From: Moniliophthora roreri
Taxonomy: Eukaryota > Basidiomycota > Agaricomycetes > Agaricales > Marasmiaceae
Direction: 5' to 3'
DNA: 64,000 bases
Assembly (NCBI GenBank): GCA_001466705.2
Contig: LATX02000185.1
Coordinates: 186,001-250,000, forward strand
The position numbers and the translations under genes are program-made. Of the stretch, positions 24,445 through 36,420 are shown piece after piece (the first letter of the stretch is position 1; every line of letters begins with the position of its first letter). The notes beneath the pieces were generated by a model. It was not told where the DNA came from. It saw only the letters and a program-made list of their open reading frames with translations, and did not search any database.

Positions 24445-25208
24445 CTACACAGTTACTGAGGCCGCAGGATTCTTCTCTCGGCTGGAATCGCGGCGGTGCA
24501 GAGGTGTGACTAAACCACCGTACGACCAGCTAACGTATGAGCTAACCCCAATGATGGCGGTAAGGGTAATGAAGCCGAGCCAAGCGAAGGCGAGCAATGC
24601 AGAAAGAACTCTGCATGGCTGGAACTGCTGGCACCAATTGAGGCCGCCCCAGATGTCCTGTGAGAGTGAATAATGGTGAGCCTGTATTCTCAAAGGTTGA
24701 CGGATGACGAACCGATGCGGCAGCTGCTCCTCCAAGCCAAAGTAACCATAAAATCAATAGAACGATCAACTCCTCGCGGTAGTGCCGAATGACGGGGTTT
24801 ACAGTATCCTTGAAATACAGGAAGATCCTAAGGTCAAGATGATGTGAGAGACTGCTATTCAGATAATCTTCAACACGCACATAAAAGCACACCACCCCAT
24901 AGTAAGCAGCGTCGCGACGAGGAGCTCAACGACGACAGGGTCTGCCAAAGGTCTACAGTGAGTATTAGTTTATGGAGAAAGGCAACTCGTACGCACCATA
25001 GAAACGACGTCCTTCATTCAAAGGGTCTTCAAAAGATAGATTGGTGGTGTAATTTATCCTAGCACAACATAATGCAAAGAGGATGAAAGAAAACACGAGC
25101 TAAAACGAGGCGTGCCTGTTAATATATACACAGAGTAACGAAAACGACCAAACTTACGAGGGTGATATATAACCAGATGCGAACCACTATAAAATCCAAG
25201 CGAGCCAT
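24445..25208 (-). CDS. MARVEL-domain-like four-segment membrane protein (copy 2)
   Basis: The start is ATG 25208 (MARLDFIVVRIWLYITL) and the stop a TAG at 24445-24447 after AASVTV. Exons carry FALCCARINYTTN with DPLNEGRRFY, DPVVVELLVATLLTMGW, RIFLYFKDTVNPVIRHYREE, LIVLLILWLLWLGGAAAAS, DIWGGLNWCQQFQPCRVLSA and LLAFAWLGFITLTAIIGVSS, followed by a short tail. The order and intron positions match the MARVEL-like genes at 8654 and 26556, and it is closest to the 8654 copy (shared LYFKD, RDELI/REELI, LWLLWLGG). It converges tail-to-tail on the seven-segment gene ending at 24290, with only about 155 bp between stops. Its role is presumed to be in membrane organisation, by family only. Confidence 0.78.
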
Positions 25209-26555
25209 TGCGGTCGAGGAGTTCGAAGAGGGGGAGAACAAGGAAACTGCGGGGTGGAGTGGTTGCTGGGTCGCGTTATGAAGTCATGGCTGCCAAGGGT
25301 CCGAGCCTAGAGCGTGGTGTGCCTTCCCGCGCACAAGTCATGGCAACGCCGAATTTTCTCCAGTACAGCCCAAATAGCTCCCGATCCCAAAGAATGGGCT
25401 TCATACTGCTTCAAGGCGAAAGGTTTCGAGCCTCTTGTAGCAGACTGTGTCAGAAACAAAGAAAGGCCACGAAACGGTTGAAGCGATGCGCAGTGATTTG
25501 TAAGCCCGGGACTTGCCGATCCGAAGGTTCAAGGAAAGGGTTCGGAGCCCTTTCCTTGAACCTTCACTAATCACCGTCCGACGCCAAAACGCCTCGTTGC
25601 ATAGGTCCAGGCTTCCTTTTCACGGCTTGATCCTCGGTTATCTATTACACGCTAAAGGGAAATCTACCTCTAAAACCATGAGCTGCGGGTCGGTTCCTTG
25701 GGTCTTCGCCAATTTGTCATTTACTCCTCGGAATTTTACTTCAAAGCTAGACCTCTGCATTGTCGTGAACTTACCACAATATGTACATTTTCCCGCACCA
25801 TGACGCATACTGACAGAAATAGTGAGGAAACTCTTGCCGCTGACGACTTTCAGATCCACCTCAATCAGCCACTGACGCCGTGTCTTGTGCCTTGACCTCA
25901 TCGCAGCTCAACAAACGCGATAACCATTGGACCGTGGGTTATACTTCAATCTCCGAGTTCACTTCCCTGTCTCCTCGTACGATTCTATTTTTCTTTGTGG
26001 CTCTGCATGTTAGCAACTTCCTAGTTTACCCGGTTAATGTTCCCTGCAGTTCGCACCATCATTTCCATGATCACTTTACCTACGTTTGCAGCAGGAGGAC
26101 AAGCACTTTCTATTGTTCGGACGCTCAGCACAAGAAAAAGGCGGTGAAAGACCAGCGAGCTCAAAGCATGCAGCCTTGCTATGTAACACGAGGCGTTTTA
26201 ATATCCGAATTATCAGGACATCGATTAGATGTCTATTCCTATATCAATACAACGAGGTTTCCACGACCTTAACGCAATCCCGACCTTGTATTCGATAGCG
26301 AATGCAGTGCTCGCATCTTGATCTTCCCTCAATCGGTCAGGAATGACGCCAAGGCCCCACTGCGTCGACTGTTCTCGACGTAAGTACACACCAAATAGGT
26401 ATGATAGGAAATTAGAGAGTACCGTAAATGAACACATGTTCGCCTCGTGTCCCTCCTCGCTCCAGGTTATAAGTCTCTACCCCGCTGCTCTGCTCTTTAA
26501 CGTCACTCACCATCCTTGCTTTTTCAATCAGCGTTGACTCTCACTTCCTCTCATA
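25209..26555. other. Intergenic stretch with a strong hairpin
   Basis: There is no supported gene. Overlapping frames at 25208-25570 and 25880-26272 on the plus strand lack motifs and splice support. The main structure is the inverted repeat at 25523-25565, listed separately. Confidence 0.5.
25523..25565. repeat. Perfect 18-bp inverted repeat with 7-nt loop
   Basis: Arms 25523-25540 (GAAGGTTCAAGGAAAGGG) and 25548-25565 are exact reverse complements, separated by TTCGGAG. A hairpin this long and this perfect is not expected by chance in 43 bp. It could be a terminator-like or silencer element, a miniature transposon remnant or a small RNA precursor. The sequence does not decide. Confidence 0.8.
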
Positions 26556-27335
26556 ATGGCCTTCCAACTATCCACCCTTCGAATTGCTCTGTACTTTATC
26601 CTCGTGAGTCCCTTGAATCCACGTTCCTCGGTGTAGCACATTGATCACGTCTCCTACAGTCCATCTTCGCAATAGTCCTGCTCGGTCTCACAGCTCAGAG
26701 GTTACACTATACAACTCACATTCCAGCAGGGGATCCGTTGAACGGAGGTGTTGATTTCTATGGTGAGTGATTTTTTTCGACATTCGGAGTTTCAAGGCCG
26801 ACCCTCGTCCCTCATTCAGACCCTATTGTTGCGGAACTGCTGGCAACCTCAGTTCTCATTATGCTGTGGTCCTGGTTCATGTACGTCGCGATCTCCCGGA
26901 TCCAGCATTTTCCCGTTTCACTGATGTCATTCGCAGCATCCACGGGATTCACAAGCGCAGGGAAGACCGCTTCCTCTCCACTTTCCGCGGTGAACTTATT
27001 GGGTCCTTCATCCTCTGGATCATGATCCTCGTTGGCGCAGCTATTGCTTCAGTATGTTCATTAATACTTTACTAAAAATACCTAGCTAAGTATACTCGTA
27101 GCAACCTCCCTGGGGAAACCTCTCCTGGTGCTGGGTCTACCAACCATGCCGTATCCTCACAGCCATGCTCGCCTTTGCCTGGTTGTGCTTCATCTTCTTG
27201 ACGGCCTTGATGGCCATCTCTCTGATCTTCGCCAGTACAAACCGTGCTTTCAACGAACCTTTCCACGGTCGCTGGGATCCCCGTGCTAGCCACTACGGTC
27301 CTTCCATGTCGACCAGGCCAACTTCGTACGCATAA
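26556..27335 (+). CDS. MARVEL-domain-like four-segment membrane protein (copy 3)
   Basis: Five exons (26556-26603, 26660-26762, 26820-26880, 26937-27051, 27102-27335) encode 186 residues, with MAFQLSTLRIALYFIL at the start and TRPTSYA at the end. Segments include SIFAIVLLGLTAQRLHYTTH, the loop GDPLNGGVDFY, ELLATSVLIMLWSWF, FRGELIGSFILWIMILVGAA, WGNLSWCWVYQPCRILTAML and AFAWLCFIFLTALMAISLIF. Exons 2-4 have exactly the same lengths (103, 61, 115 nt) as those of the copy at 8654, which is strong evidence of common origin and a correct model. The C-terminal tail (GRWDPRASHYGPSMSTRP) differs from the other copies. This is a membrane protein of the MARVEL type, with its exact role unknown. Confidence 0.82.
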
Positions 27336-27698
27336 ACAAGATCAAGGAAAAGGACTCAGGGGACGTTCTCATGACTCATGACATTGATTCACGCGAGTAA
27401 CGGACTTGTTTGGGATTTGAGAATGGATTTAGCTTTTCAATCATGGTTAACGATGTGTAAATGTTCTTGGTAAATTATTTCGAGCCGTGTAAATGGCGCT
27501 CTACAGTACTATACGTATACGCTTCCCAGCAAATAGACCTTGTTGTTCATGTCGATCTTTTTATTTTGGGTACGAGTAGGGCGGTCATACAGGTAAAGTA
27601 TAGACGATTTACAAAGTTACAGGCACGAAGATCGATAAGGAACGTGGCCAGCACGAGGTTGAACAACACTTTCCCGAGTGCGTAGTCTACATTCATGG

Positions 27699-30346
27699 TT
27701 ACGCTTCGATAACCTCGGCCTCTTCGGCTTTTATCCAAAGACCACCCTGGGCAGACATAAAAGATTCCCGTCAGTTACGAAATGAACCTGTTTTTCGCAA
27801 CAAGAACCAAAAAATCAAAACTCACCCCGGAAAACATGGTCAGAGCCATTTTGGGGAAGAACTTGTCTATTCCTTTACGTCCAGATGCGTTCTTCCATTC
27901 AGGAGCAGGTTGGAACTCTGGAGGTACTACGGATTGTTCGAGACTGAAGGATTTGAAATTTTGCAAGAGCCTGATTAGCATAAATGACATTTCGTTATAG
28001 GCAAACTATGTATGTAGAACGAAATTACCATGACGGAGCAAGTAGAAGCACGATCGACTTACTTGTTGTCCCAAACATATCCGCGGTCCAGCGTTGAACG
28101 GAAGGAAGATGAAGGGCCGAGGTGACAAGTATTTCTTGAGCCTTGCGTCGAGGAAGCGGTCAGGATCGAATTCCTCGGCTGATTAAATTGAGAGGTAAGT
28201 CGTAGAGCAAGGAGAAGAAGATCCAAGCTACGCACCATCCGGGCCCCAGAGATCTTTGCGCCGGTGCATCATGAAAACGGAGTATGGAAGCCTGAAAAAT
28301 GGGAAGCGTCAGCGTTCCATGTGATAAAGACCAAATGAAAAACAAACGTACTTGGAACCGGCCGGGATATAGAGTGGCTTTTGCGTTGGGTCAGGTGAAG
28401 GCCAAACAGTAGCCTTGACGCTTTCTCTGTTTTCAATGTGATTTTTCAGTCATCCGCTAGTCCATAATAGTCCTGGATACGTACCGGACGTTAAAAGGAC
28501 TGATATGAAGCCACCATCTTTGTCAGTAGGAATGCAATGGAGCAAGGAAGGTTACGTACACGACAGGATACAGTCTCAAGGTTTCTGGAGGGCACTTTGT
28601 CAGCGCTGGCCACTACTTTGTAGGGGAAAAAGCATACCATTGATGACAGCCCTCAAGTACTTCATATCCTTCACATCGTCATAAGTTGGTCTTCGATTTG
28701 GGCCAACCTTTGCCAAGATCTCTTCGCGAAGGCGAGCGGTAACATTCGGGTAAATGCATAGGAAATAGATGGTGAATGTTAGTGTCGCAGAAGTCGTATC
28801 CCGGCCCGCAAGTAAGATGTTTAGTCTGAGAATTTTAGTATCAGCACTGGAAGTGACTGGAGAAGAAAATATTCACGTCTCATCCTTTAGAACAACTGGG
28901 TCTAAGAGAGGTAAACGTCAGAACGCCGAAGTTGAAATGAGCATTAGCCAATCCTACCTTCCGTGAGGCCAACCAGGTGATCCAGCAGAGTCTCGTCTTC
29001 ACCAATGTCGTCTTTCTTCTCCTTGGGTACAAATCTACCAGCCTTCTTTTTTGCGACGGCTTCAGCGACGATAGGCTCTATGAACGCGTTCACGACCTTC
29101 ATCGGCGCGATAGTCTTGTCCTCAAATATCTCCAGGAGCGGCCATAGGTATCCCATACGCTCACGTCTCGAGACCACGTCTTGGACTTCCATGAATGCCT
29201 TGACAAAGGCCTGGGCTTTGAGAGTGATTTCAGTTTCGGAGCCAGAAGCGATTTTGTGAGGGACAGTTGGAGGATATGGGAGGCTAGCTGAGAGACTGTG
29301 GACGTTGATGCCAAAGAGGAATTCGGCGGCGGAATCGAGTGTGAATCGCGCCATAAGATCCTACGCGTCTCATAAGACATCTTGGCGCGATGATGTATAG
29401 AACGATGGCGTACCTGGAAATCAAATGCGTATCCTTCCCTGAGCCGTTCCTTCATGAGCTTCGTGACAATATCAGTATGACGATCAAAGAGTTCAAAATG
29501 ACTGATGCGGTCTCGAGTAAAGAATGGTCGAGTCAATTGGCGGTGGAACCTGGAGTCATAGTTACGACAGCAGGTGCGGTAGAAACGTTTGTCCGACTTA
29601 CCTCCACATCTCACCTATATATGACACGACAAAAAGTTGTCAGTGACGTGATCGGATAGATTTAAATGCAGCTCACCGTCGGCGTTAAACACTCCAACTC
29701 CAAGCATGGAGCTCATGCCTTTCTGGAAGCGTTCACCTACAACAAAGTCGAGCGTCTCATTTTGATTGCAGAGCAAGCGTCGAACCTTTGACGTAGTTAG
29801 GGAAGTCTGAGGCCAGTAGGATGTGAAGGTGTTCAGGCCAGATTGTCACGATCATATCATCCCATAAAACATGCATGTTGAATATGGGCCCCTTTTCCTC
29901 GATCACTTCTCCCAGCCCGTCCCCTGTGATAGAGTTCGATAGGGTAGGGATCGATACACATGGCTCAAGCACTTGCCTGGATAACCTTTCCTCCAGTTTA
30001 CCATCATCTGGCGTAAGACGTCGAGGTTCCCGGGTAGCTTGCCATGGACCTACCGACCGTTGTGTTGGATGTGAGAGAAATATGGAAGAGAGAAGAAAGG
30101 ACGCACTCGAGGTACAAGTCGAGCTCCCATAGCATAAGCCTCCCGTCGTTGCTTGACCTCTTTGAGGATGATGCGAATAGCGGCGAATGCGGGCCACCCG
30201 AAAACCGCGAACGCGGCATACGTCCAAGTTGGAAGAAAAATGACCCGTTGTTCTAGGATCCTCTTCCCAGCGATAGCAAAGATCGGTGGAACACAGAGTC
30301 CGGCAAAAGCGCTTGCGAGAAATCGTACTCCTGGTGTAATCTTCAT
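27699..30346 (-). CDS. Cytochrome P450, CYP63-like
   Basis: A multi-exon gene starts at 30346 ([18 protein letters not shown]), or at 30379 if the upstream ATG is used, and ends in a TAA at 27699-27701. An N-terminal membrane anchor region is followed by [67 protein letters not shown], the oxygen-binding helix [14 protein letters not shown], the ExxR motif in [27 protein letters not shown] and the heme loop [15 protein letters not shown] with the axial Cys. The motif set and spacing are those of the CYP63 clan known from white-rot fungi, whose members oxidise fatty acids and aromatic xenobiotics. All diagnostic residues are present. At least a dozen introns were needed. The family level is fairly secure, the substrate unknown. 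Confidence 0.85.
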
Positions 30347-30808
30347 AGTGGTCGAAAGGCGATCTTGTTGCTTGGACAAGGAAGACTTTATAAGAGATCA
30401 TTAATTGTTGGACCGGGTGTAGAAAACAATGTTTACCGGGCACCAGATACAGGTGACATTGTCATTTACCGACAAATGGCGGGCTGTCGACGCAGGTAGT
30501 CATGGGGTCCACTGCTATTGGTAAACCCAGGGAGTTTCCTGCCAAACCCGGCAGATGAGATGTCAACAAGAAGGCCAATGATCTACCGTGCAACCGTTTG
30601 AACCTCCAACGTCACAGGCATTCCGTTGGAAGAACCGTTGGAAGGATTCTGGATCCGAGTGCATGCCAGGTGCTGTAGACGTGTAATTTTTGAGGAAGGA
30701 AAGTTTTCCAAAATAAGCAGTAAATTCTGACCCTTTCAACGGGAGTCACGTGGCTGTGATTTTTTGTCGGGAGTCCCTGACTAGCGCGCCTTTTCCTCTG
30801 CCAGTACG
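30347..30808. other. Divergent promoter region
   Basis: About 460 bp lies between the divergent P450 and TFIIIC genes. No gene or repeat is seen. It probably contains both promoters. Confidence 0.5.
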
Positions 30809-33800
30809 ATGGCTTACCCTGAATTCGTTCAAGGATCAAGCGGACTTGGTTCTCTTCCACTCTTTGCTGATGAAGATGACGAAGATATGGGCGACGGTTC
30901 AGGAAGTTCGAGTTCCGAATACGAATCCTCAGAGTCTGGTGATCATGAAGGGGGAGACGGGGAAGACGAAGAAGACGAACAGCGGGATATAGAGCTTGTT
31001 GCAACGACAGAAAGGGAGATAGAGGGCGACTTCGAGTGCGTTAATTCTGAACTTATCCAGCTTCATCTTGCCGACAATTTTGCAGTCGTCTGGTGAAAGA
31101 TATCCAGGAACGAAACGGGGCTTCACTTACAAGAGACTGGGATATAAGTATTGAGGAACATGAACAGTCGTTTCGCGATGACTTGCGAGCAGCTGCAGGG
31201 ATTGGTCGGAGGAGGAAGAAAAACGTATGTCTCTGAGATGTCCATTCTGTTTGTCCTAATTTGACCTTGTTCGCTTAGACAGGTCGGACGGTCGGCCCAG
31301 TGCTTTCTCAGCAAGTCAGGGCTCTCATTGGGGAAGGAAACCAAGCGTTCGTCGATAACGACCTTCCAGAAGCTATAAGGGTCATGCAAGAGGTCATTCG
31401 TATAGAACCCAGGGCGGCAGCAGCTTGGACGGTCTTAGCTCAGTGCTACGACGACATGAAGCAGGCTGACAGAGCGCTCCAACTTCGAATTATGGCGGCG
31501 CATCTTCGACATGATGCCGAAGAGTGGGACAATCTGGCTAGACAGTCCAGGTAAGTTTCAATTTACGCTGTAGTTGCGCGAGCCATCTAACTGGAGTCAA
31601 AGAAAGCTTGGATATCACCAACAAGCTTTGTACTGCTATCGGAAGGTATATAGTCTCGACCCATCAAACGTCGACGCGCTCTGGGATAGGGCTGTTCTCG
31701 CAAAAGAAATCGGAGACCTCAAAACGGCAGAACACGCCTTCATGGCGATTCTCAAACGCATCCCGCATGATCTTACTGTGTTAGAGGAACTTCGCCCCAT
31801 TCTCATCGACCTGGGAAACCTAGGCTTGTGCACCGAACTCTTTCAAAACGCATTTACACACTACCAAGCTCGCTTTCCCACAGGAGCGGGGCCTCTCCAA
31901 TCGCCGGGTACATCGTCTCCTGTCGAGAACGTTCCAGGAGGAGGCTTTTCTTTGATGAACATATTCGTGCTGGCGGATTTGTACAACACTTCGGGCGAAT
32001 ACGAAAAAGCCGTGCACGTTATCAGGAGGGGGTGCAGGTGGCTACAGGGTAGAGCGGATCAGAAATACTGGGATCTTTGTGAAGATGACCGGGAGTATGA
32101 TTTGGAGGATCAGCCAAGACAGTCAACGAGTGCGAGTGGAAACGATGGGGGTGAAGGTGGCACCACAGTTCAATCTGGGTATTTCCCGTTAGACGTGAAC
32201 GCGCGACATCGATTGGCAATATCCAGGATCAAGATGGGGGAGGTTGAAGAAGGGATTGTGAGTTGTCGTTTCCTTGGCAAGATATTGTTAGTATTAAAGT
32301 GCTTTCAGCGGCATGCAGATGTTATCCTCATGGAGGATCCTCTAGATTATGCTCCCCTGTTTGTGGAGCTCGCGGATGCTTACTTCGAGAGGGGGATGTA
32401 CGCCCAAGCTCGTCCTATCTATGAGATCCTCGGAAGTGATCCCAATGTGAGTGAAGCATGCAGTGTCTTTTTCCTGTTATTGATCTTCTTTTGCAGACCA
32501 GCAGTGTGTACATTCTGACACAGACAGCAGCCTGCTTGCGAGCTCTGGATGAATTGAAGGAGGCAGCGGAGATTTATGAGCAAGGTATGTCACGATAGTG
32601 TATTCCTCGTGTCGTTATGTCTTAATGACCTTCAACAGTCCGGAATGCTGATCCCACGGACAACGATGTCAAAATGAAGCTCGCTGAAATCTATGAAATA
32701 TTAGGCGAAACTCGGAAGGCACTTGACCTTGTTTATGCTGGTGAGCCATCTCTACCATTCTCATCCGCTGATAGTCACTCACCATGTGCCTAGTCATCGA
32801 ATCACGCAAAAAGCGGCGCGGGAAGCAAGCCGGGAGTTCAGCCGCTCCCGAGGCGACGCCCGCCCCGACGTCAAGCTCTCTGTTCACCGAAGAGCGAATC
32901 AGCACCCCAAAGACAAAGCTTAAAGATCAAAATCGCCTCACACCAGCTCAGTTACGTGAGCTGGAGGCTCAGAAGGAGAAGGAAGTTGTCAAGAGTTACC
33001 AGAGGTTGATAGAGATTTGGGATGAGATGACGAAGGAACGGGAAGCTACTTCTATCCGGCGAACTCAGCCTATTGTTGGCACTGAATTGGTTCTGGTAGA
33101 CGAAGCAGATGAAGGAGAAGGTCCGTTTGAAAAGGAGTGGATGGCGGAGGCGGAGAAGCTGGTGGATACGTTCCGAGAGACGAGAAACTTGTTTACTGCC
33201 AGTCGGGTGAGTGCATGGTTGATGCTTACCATTTGAAGCTCGCTGATGTACTCTGGACGCAGGGCTTTTTTCGAGGGATGTTCCCCAAGATCAGTAAATC
33301 GGCGAGGAAGCCAAAAGACCAAGAAGCCGCGGAAGATAGGATGGCGTCTCGTTTACAGCTTGATCTCGGTAAGTTCTTCACTACTTATAGCCACCCGGGA
33401 TCTAAGTTTCCGCACAGAGCATGAATCCAGTAACAGAAAGGCGCCCAAATTCGAGGGTGTGAAGGAGTTTCGGGGTGTCTCGTTTGAGGAGTGGTTACGC
33501 ATATTCATGCAGGTGAGCCCCATTCTAACGGAAGGAATGTCCAAGACTGATTGTCTCCACGGTTCGACTAGTATTGCTTTATTTTGACAAAACGTCGTCA
33601 ATACGAAGTCGCTGACGAAATCCTGCGGCATATCCTTATATCGAACGCATACCTGTCTACCGAGTACCAGGTCAGCATTCGACTCGCTCTCATCGGTAAT
33701 CACGACCTTCCTCCCCCTTTATTCGCTATCTAACCGTATTCGCAGCATGCGCCATAATCGCCCAACACTATGGCGTCGTCGTCGAGCAATGTCGAAAGCT

Positions 33801-34802
33801 CATCACCACCAACCAATTCAATAACGAGATGTACCGCCTTCTCATCGCTTCGCTATCTAGTGGCCTTCGACCGACAGACTCGTTTATCACATCTACGCTA
33901 CAAAAGTTCCTCTTTAGGGAGATGAAGCTCAGCGATGCAGCAGCCAATAACCCAGACAGTGTTCGGTGGAACCCGTTGAATAAGCGGTGGGCACCAGTAT
34001 TGGGTGCGAAGAAGGCTGATGAGGGTGATGAGGAGGAAGAGGAGCAGGACGGTACTGCAGCTGAGAACGGGAATGGAAAGACACCGTTGCCGATGAAGAC
34101 GAACCCGTTGGTTATCGCGATTTATGGGCAGATGTGTATTGCGGCGAAGAGTTATCAGAGTGCGATATGTGAGCTGCGTCTTTGTTTCTTCCTACTCGTG
34201 TCTTCTGATGTCCTTTCCTGATAGTCTACCTATTGCATTCGTATGATTGTTGCCCTCAGGATCCGATGGTTTGTCTGTGTCTAGCTATTGCTTCTATTGG
34301 GAGGGCCATGCAGCGACAGTCAGATAATCGACATCATCTCATAACTCAGGTGAATATCTTCGTAATCTGCGGTCCGCCGATCTCGCTGACCTGTTTCTCG
34401 TTCGATAGGGCCTAGCGTTCCTCTCACAATACCGCTCACTTAGGAAAGATGATCCTCGGCATCTCAGCGAGGTCGAGTTCAACTTTGGAAGGACGTTCCA
34501 GCAATTGGGTGGGTACCCTGTTCCCTCGATAGCTCGACGCCGATATTGAGCCTTACCGAAACGTAGGTTTGCATTCACTTGGGGTGAAGCACTATGAGCG
34601 TGTTTTAGAAATGGCTGAGAAGGACGTCGAGAGCCAGGACCAGGTCTGTGGTTGTATTCTTGTGTTATTTCGCTCTTCTAACCCAAGTGTCCAGACGTCG
34701 AGCTTGGCGAAGGAGGCGGCGTATAACCTGTCGTTGATCTATGTTACGACTGGGGCTGCGCCGTTGGCGCAGGCTCTTTATCGCAAATGGTTGTCTCTGT
34801 AG
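30809..34802 (+). CDS. TFC4: TFIIIC TPR subunit (Tfc4/Sfc4/TFIIIC102 family)
   Basis: The start at 30809 (MAYPEFVQGSSGLG) leads into a very acidic Ser/Asp/Glu-rich head, as in other members. Then comes DWDISIEEHEQSFRDDLRAA, a basic GRRRKKN, and a long series of TPR helices beginning VRALIGEGNQAFVDNDLPEA and continuing through YHQQALYCYRKVYSLDPSNV and LKTAEHAFMAILKRIP. The middle carries a disordered insert, DPLDYAPLFVELADAYFERG and a conserved EYQ/HHYG-type region. Further TPRs end at SLIYVTTGAAPLAQALYRKW before a TAG at 34800-34802. This subunit bridges the A- and B-box modules of TFIIIC and recruits TFIIIB to tRNA and 5S genes in the nucleus. It is a single-copy housekeeping gene, about 1000 residues in many exons. 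No break is seen. Confidence 0.85.
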
Positions 34803-35085
34803 AATAAAGTCGTGTATTGTTGAATGCATACCGTATCGTTTTTGCTCTATATGTATCTTGTAGCTCCCCACCTTGTAAAAGAATATGACCGCGATAATAC
34901 ATTGTGCAAAGCGAGGCACGGGATCACAGCTGATGCGCTAAGTCAACCGCCATTGCTGCAAATTGCTTGTCTTCGTACCATCACCTCGCTCATTCTCGAT
35001 TTCCACAATGACTACAATCCTTGCGAGTTTTCAATCGTTTTCATTCATAGTATGCCAGTTTACCATTCAATAGGATCATCCCAGC

Positions 35086-36420
35086 ATGGATCGCATCGAC
35101 TCTGGCGCAACAGAAGATTCTGCCTTTGACTCGGTCCTCAACACGCCCGCTGACGAAGACGTGGTTCCGCCTTTCGAAAAACTTGGCGAGAGGCTGTTGA
35201 ACGCCAGGAATGACTTTTGCGAGAAGACCTTTACCTCAATCTCAACTCTAGACTTGCACGATTCGAAGAGCTGTGAAGCGGTTTCTCCATTAGCGACAAT
35301 AGGTCATGGTGATAATCAAATGGAGGTACGTTTGTCCGCCTTTTTGAAATAGATCTATACTGACCAAATGACTGTAGTTGTCGTCGTCGACGTCAAGCAA
35401 CCCTCCAGCATTGTCTACCTCACCGTCCGCAGAAAATGGACAAGACATGCTATCAGCAGAATTCGAGCTACCCTCTTTCGCAACCCCACGGATTGAACCG
35501 TCCAATAGCGCCATGTCATCTTCGCCCGAACTAGAATCCCAGTCTTTTTGTCGACACCAGCGAGCATCGGTAGGCGGTCTTGAGAACCACTGGAAGTCTA
35601 TTTGTTCACCTCGCATCGTTATCCAGAGCCTCTATACCTTGCCGAATGAACCAATCTGTGTCTCCGCATCCACCGTTTCACCTTCAATCAGCTCCCTGGT
35701 GAGTCGCAGCTTTCTAAGCTAGGTCCGACGACTAACTCACGGCTTTCCTCACAGCTTGATACGAGTTCCCAAGATCGCCTAAATTCCACTTTCCTCAACA
35801 TGCCTACACTCACGCTCTCTCAATCTCAAACTGAATCTCTACAAGACAGCGAAGAAGTTGCCGAAATTCTCAATCAGAAGACCGAAGATCAGCCTCTGCT
35901 GCCCGCACCCAGTTCAGAACAAGTACAAAGCATCAAGCTCCAAGATACCCTTCTCTTCATGATCAAATTCCTCTGCTTCTTACCCTGGTGCATAGCAGCT
36001 GGATGCGCACTCGTCGTCTTCCCCAAGCATATCGAAGCAGTCGTCTTTTCCCCGGGCTTCTATCGTGACTCGTCTGAACCACCTCCAAAGGGAATCCGTC
36101 GTTTTGCCCACCTAGCAGAGTTCACTATCCCACACGTCGGCATCTTTATCTCTTCCTTGGCTTTCGTTGCGTGGTGGAGCACTCCTGTCGGGCTGGCTTT
36201 AGCTGTGTTAATGTTCAGTCAAGGGATAGTTGCATGGCAGGATTTTCGGAAGGACGAGAGTGTACCGCTTGGTGAAGATGATAGAATGTCGGTGTACTGG
36301 ATTTTGAAGGAGTATGTTGCTGGGGATGGGTGTTTTTCGGAGATGTGTAAGACTGATGAAGGTTTTTTCGTGAAGGGTTGTAATGAGGTTGAATGCAATT
36401 GCACAGAAGAGGAAGATTGA
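35086..36420 (+). CDS. Uncharacterised two-segment membrane protein
   Basis: Three exons are proposed: 35086 to about 35323, about 35378-35699, and about 35757-36420, with GT..AG ends and phase kept throughout. The start reads MDRIDSGATEDSAFDSVLN. The first two-thirds is polar, Ser/Thr/Pro-rich and probably disordered. The C-terminal part has two hydrophobic segments (IKFLCFLPWCIAAGCALVVF and IPHVGIFISSLAFVAWWSTP with an adjoining LALAVLMFSQGIVAW). It ends in an acidic, Cys-rich tail (CFSEMC, CNEVECNC). I do not recognise a family. The Cys cluster could bind metal or be lipidated, but that is a guess. The TGA is at 36418-36420. Confidence 0.6.

Noticed and set aside
30347..30443. Upstream extension of the P450 open frame
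   Set aside because: The family N-terminus fits a start at 30346 (or 30379); the longer frame reads through intronic or intergenic sequence.
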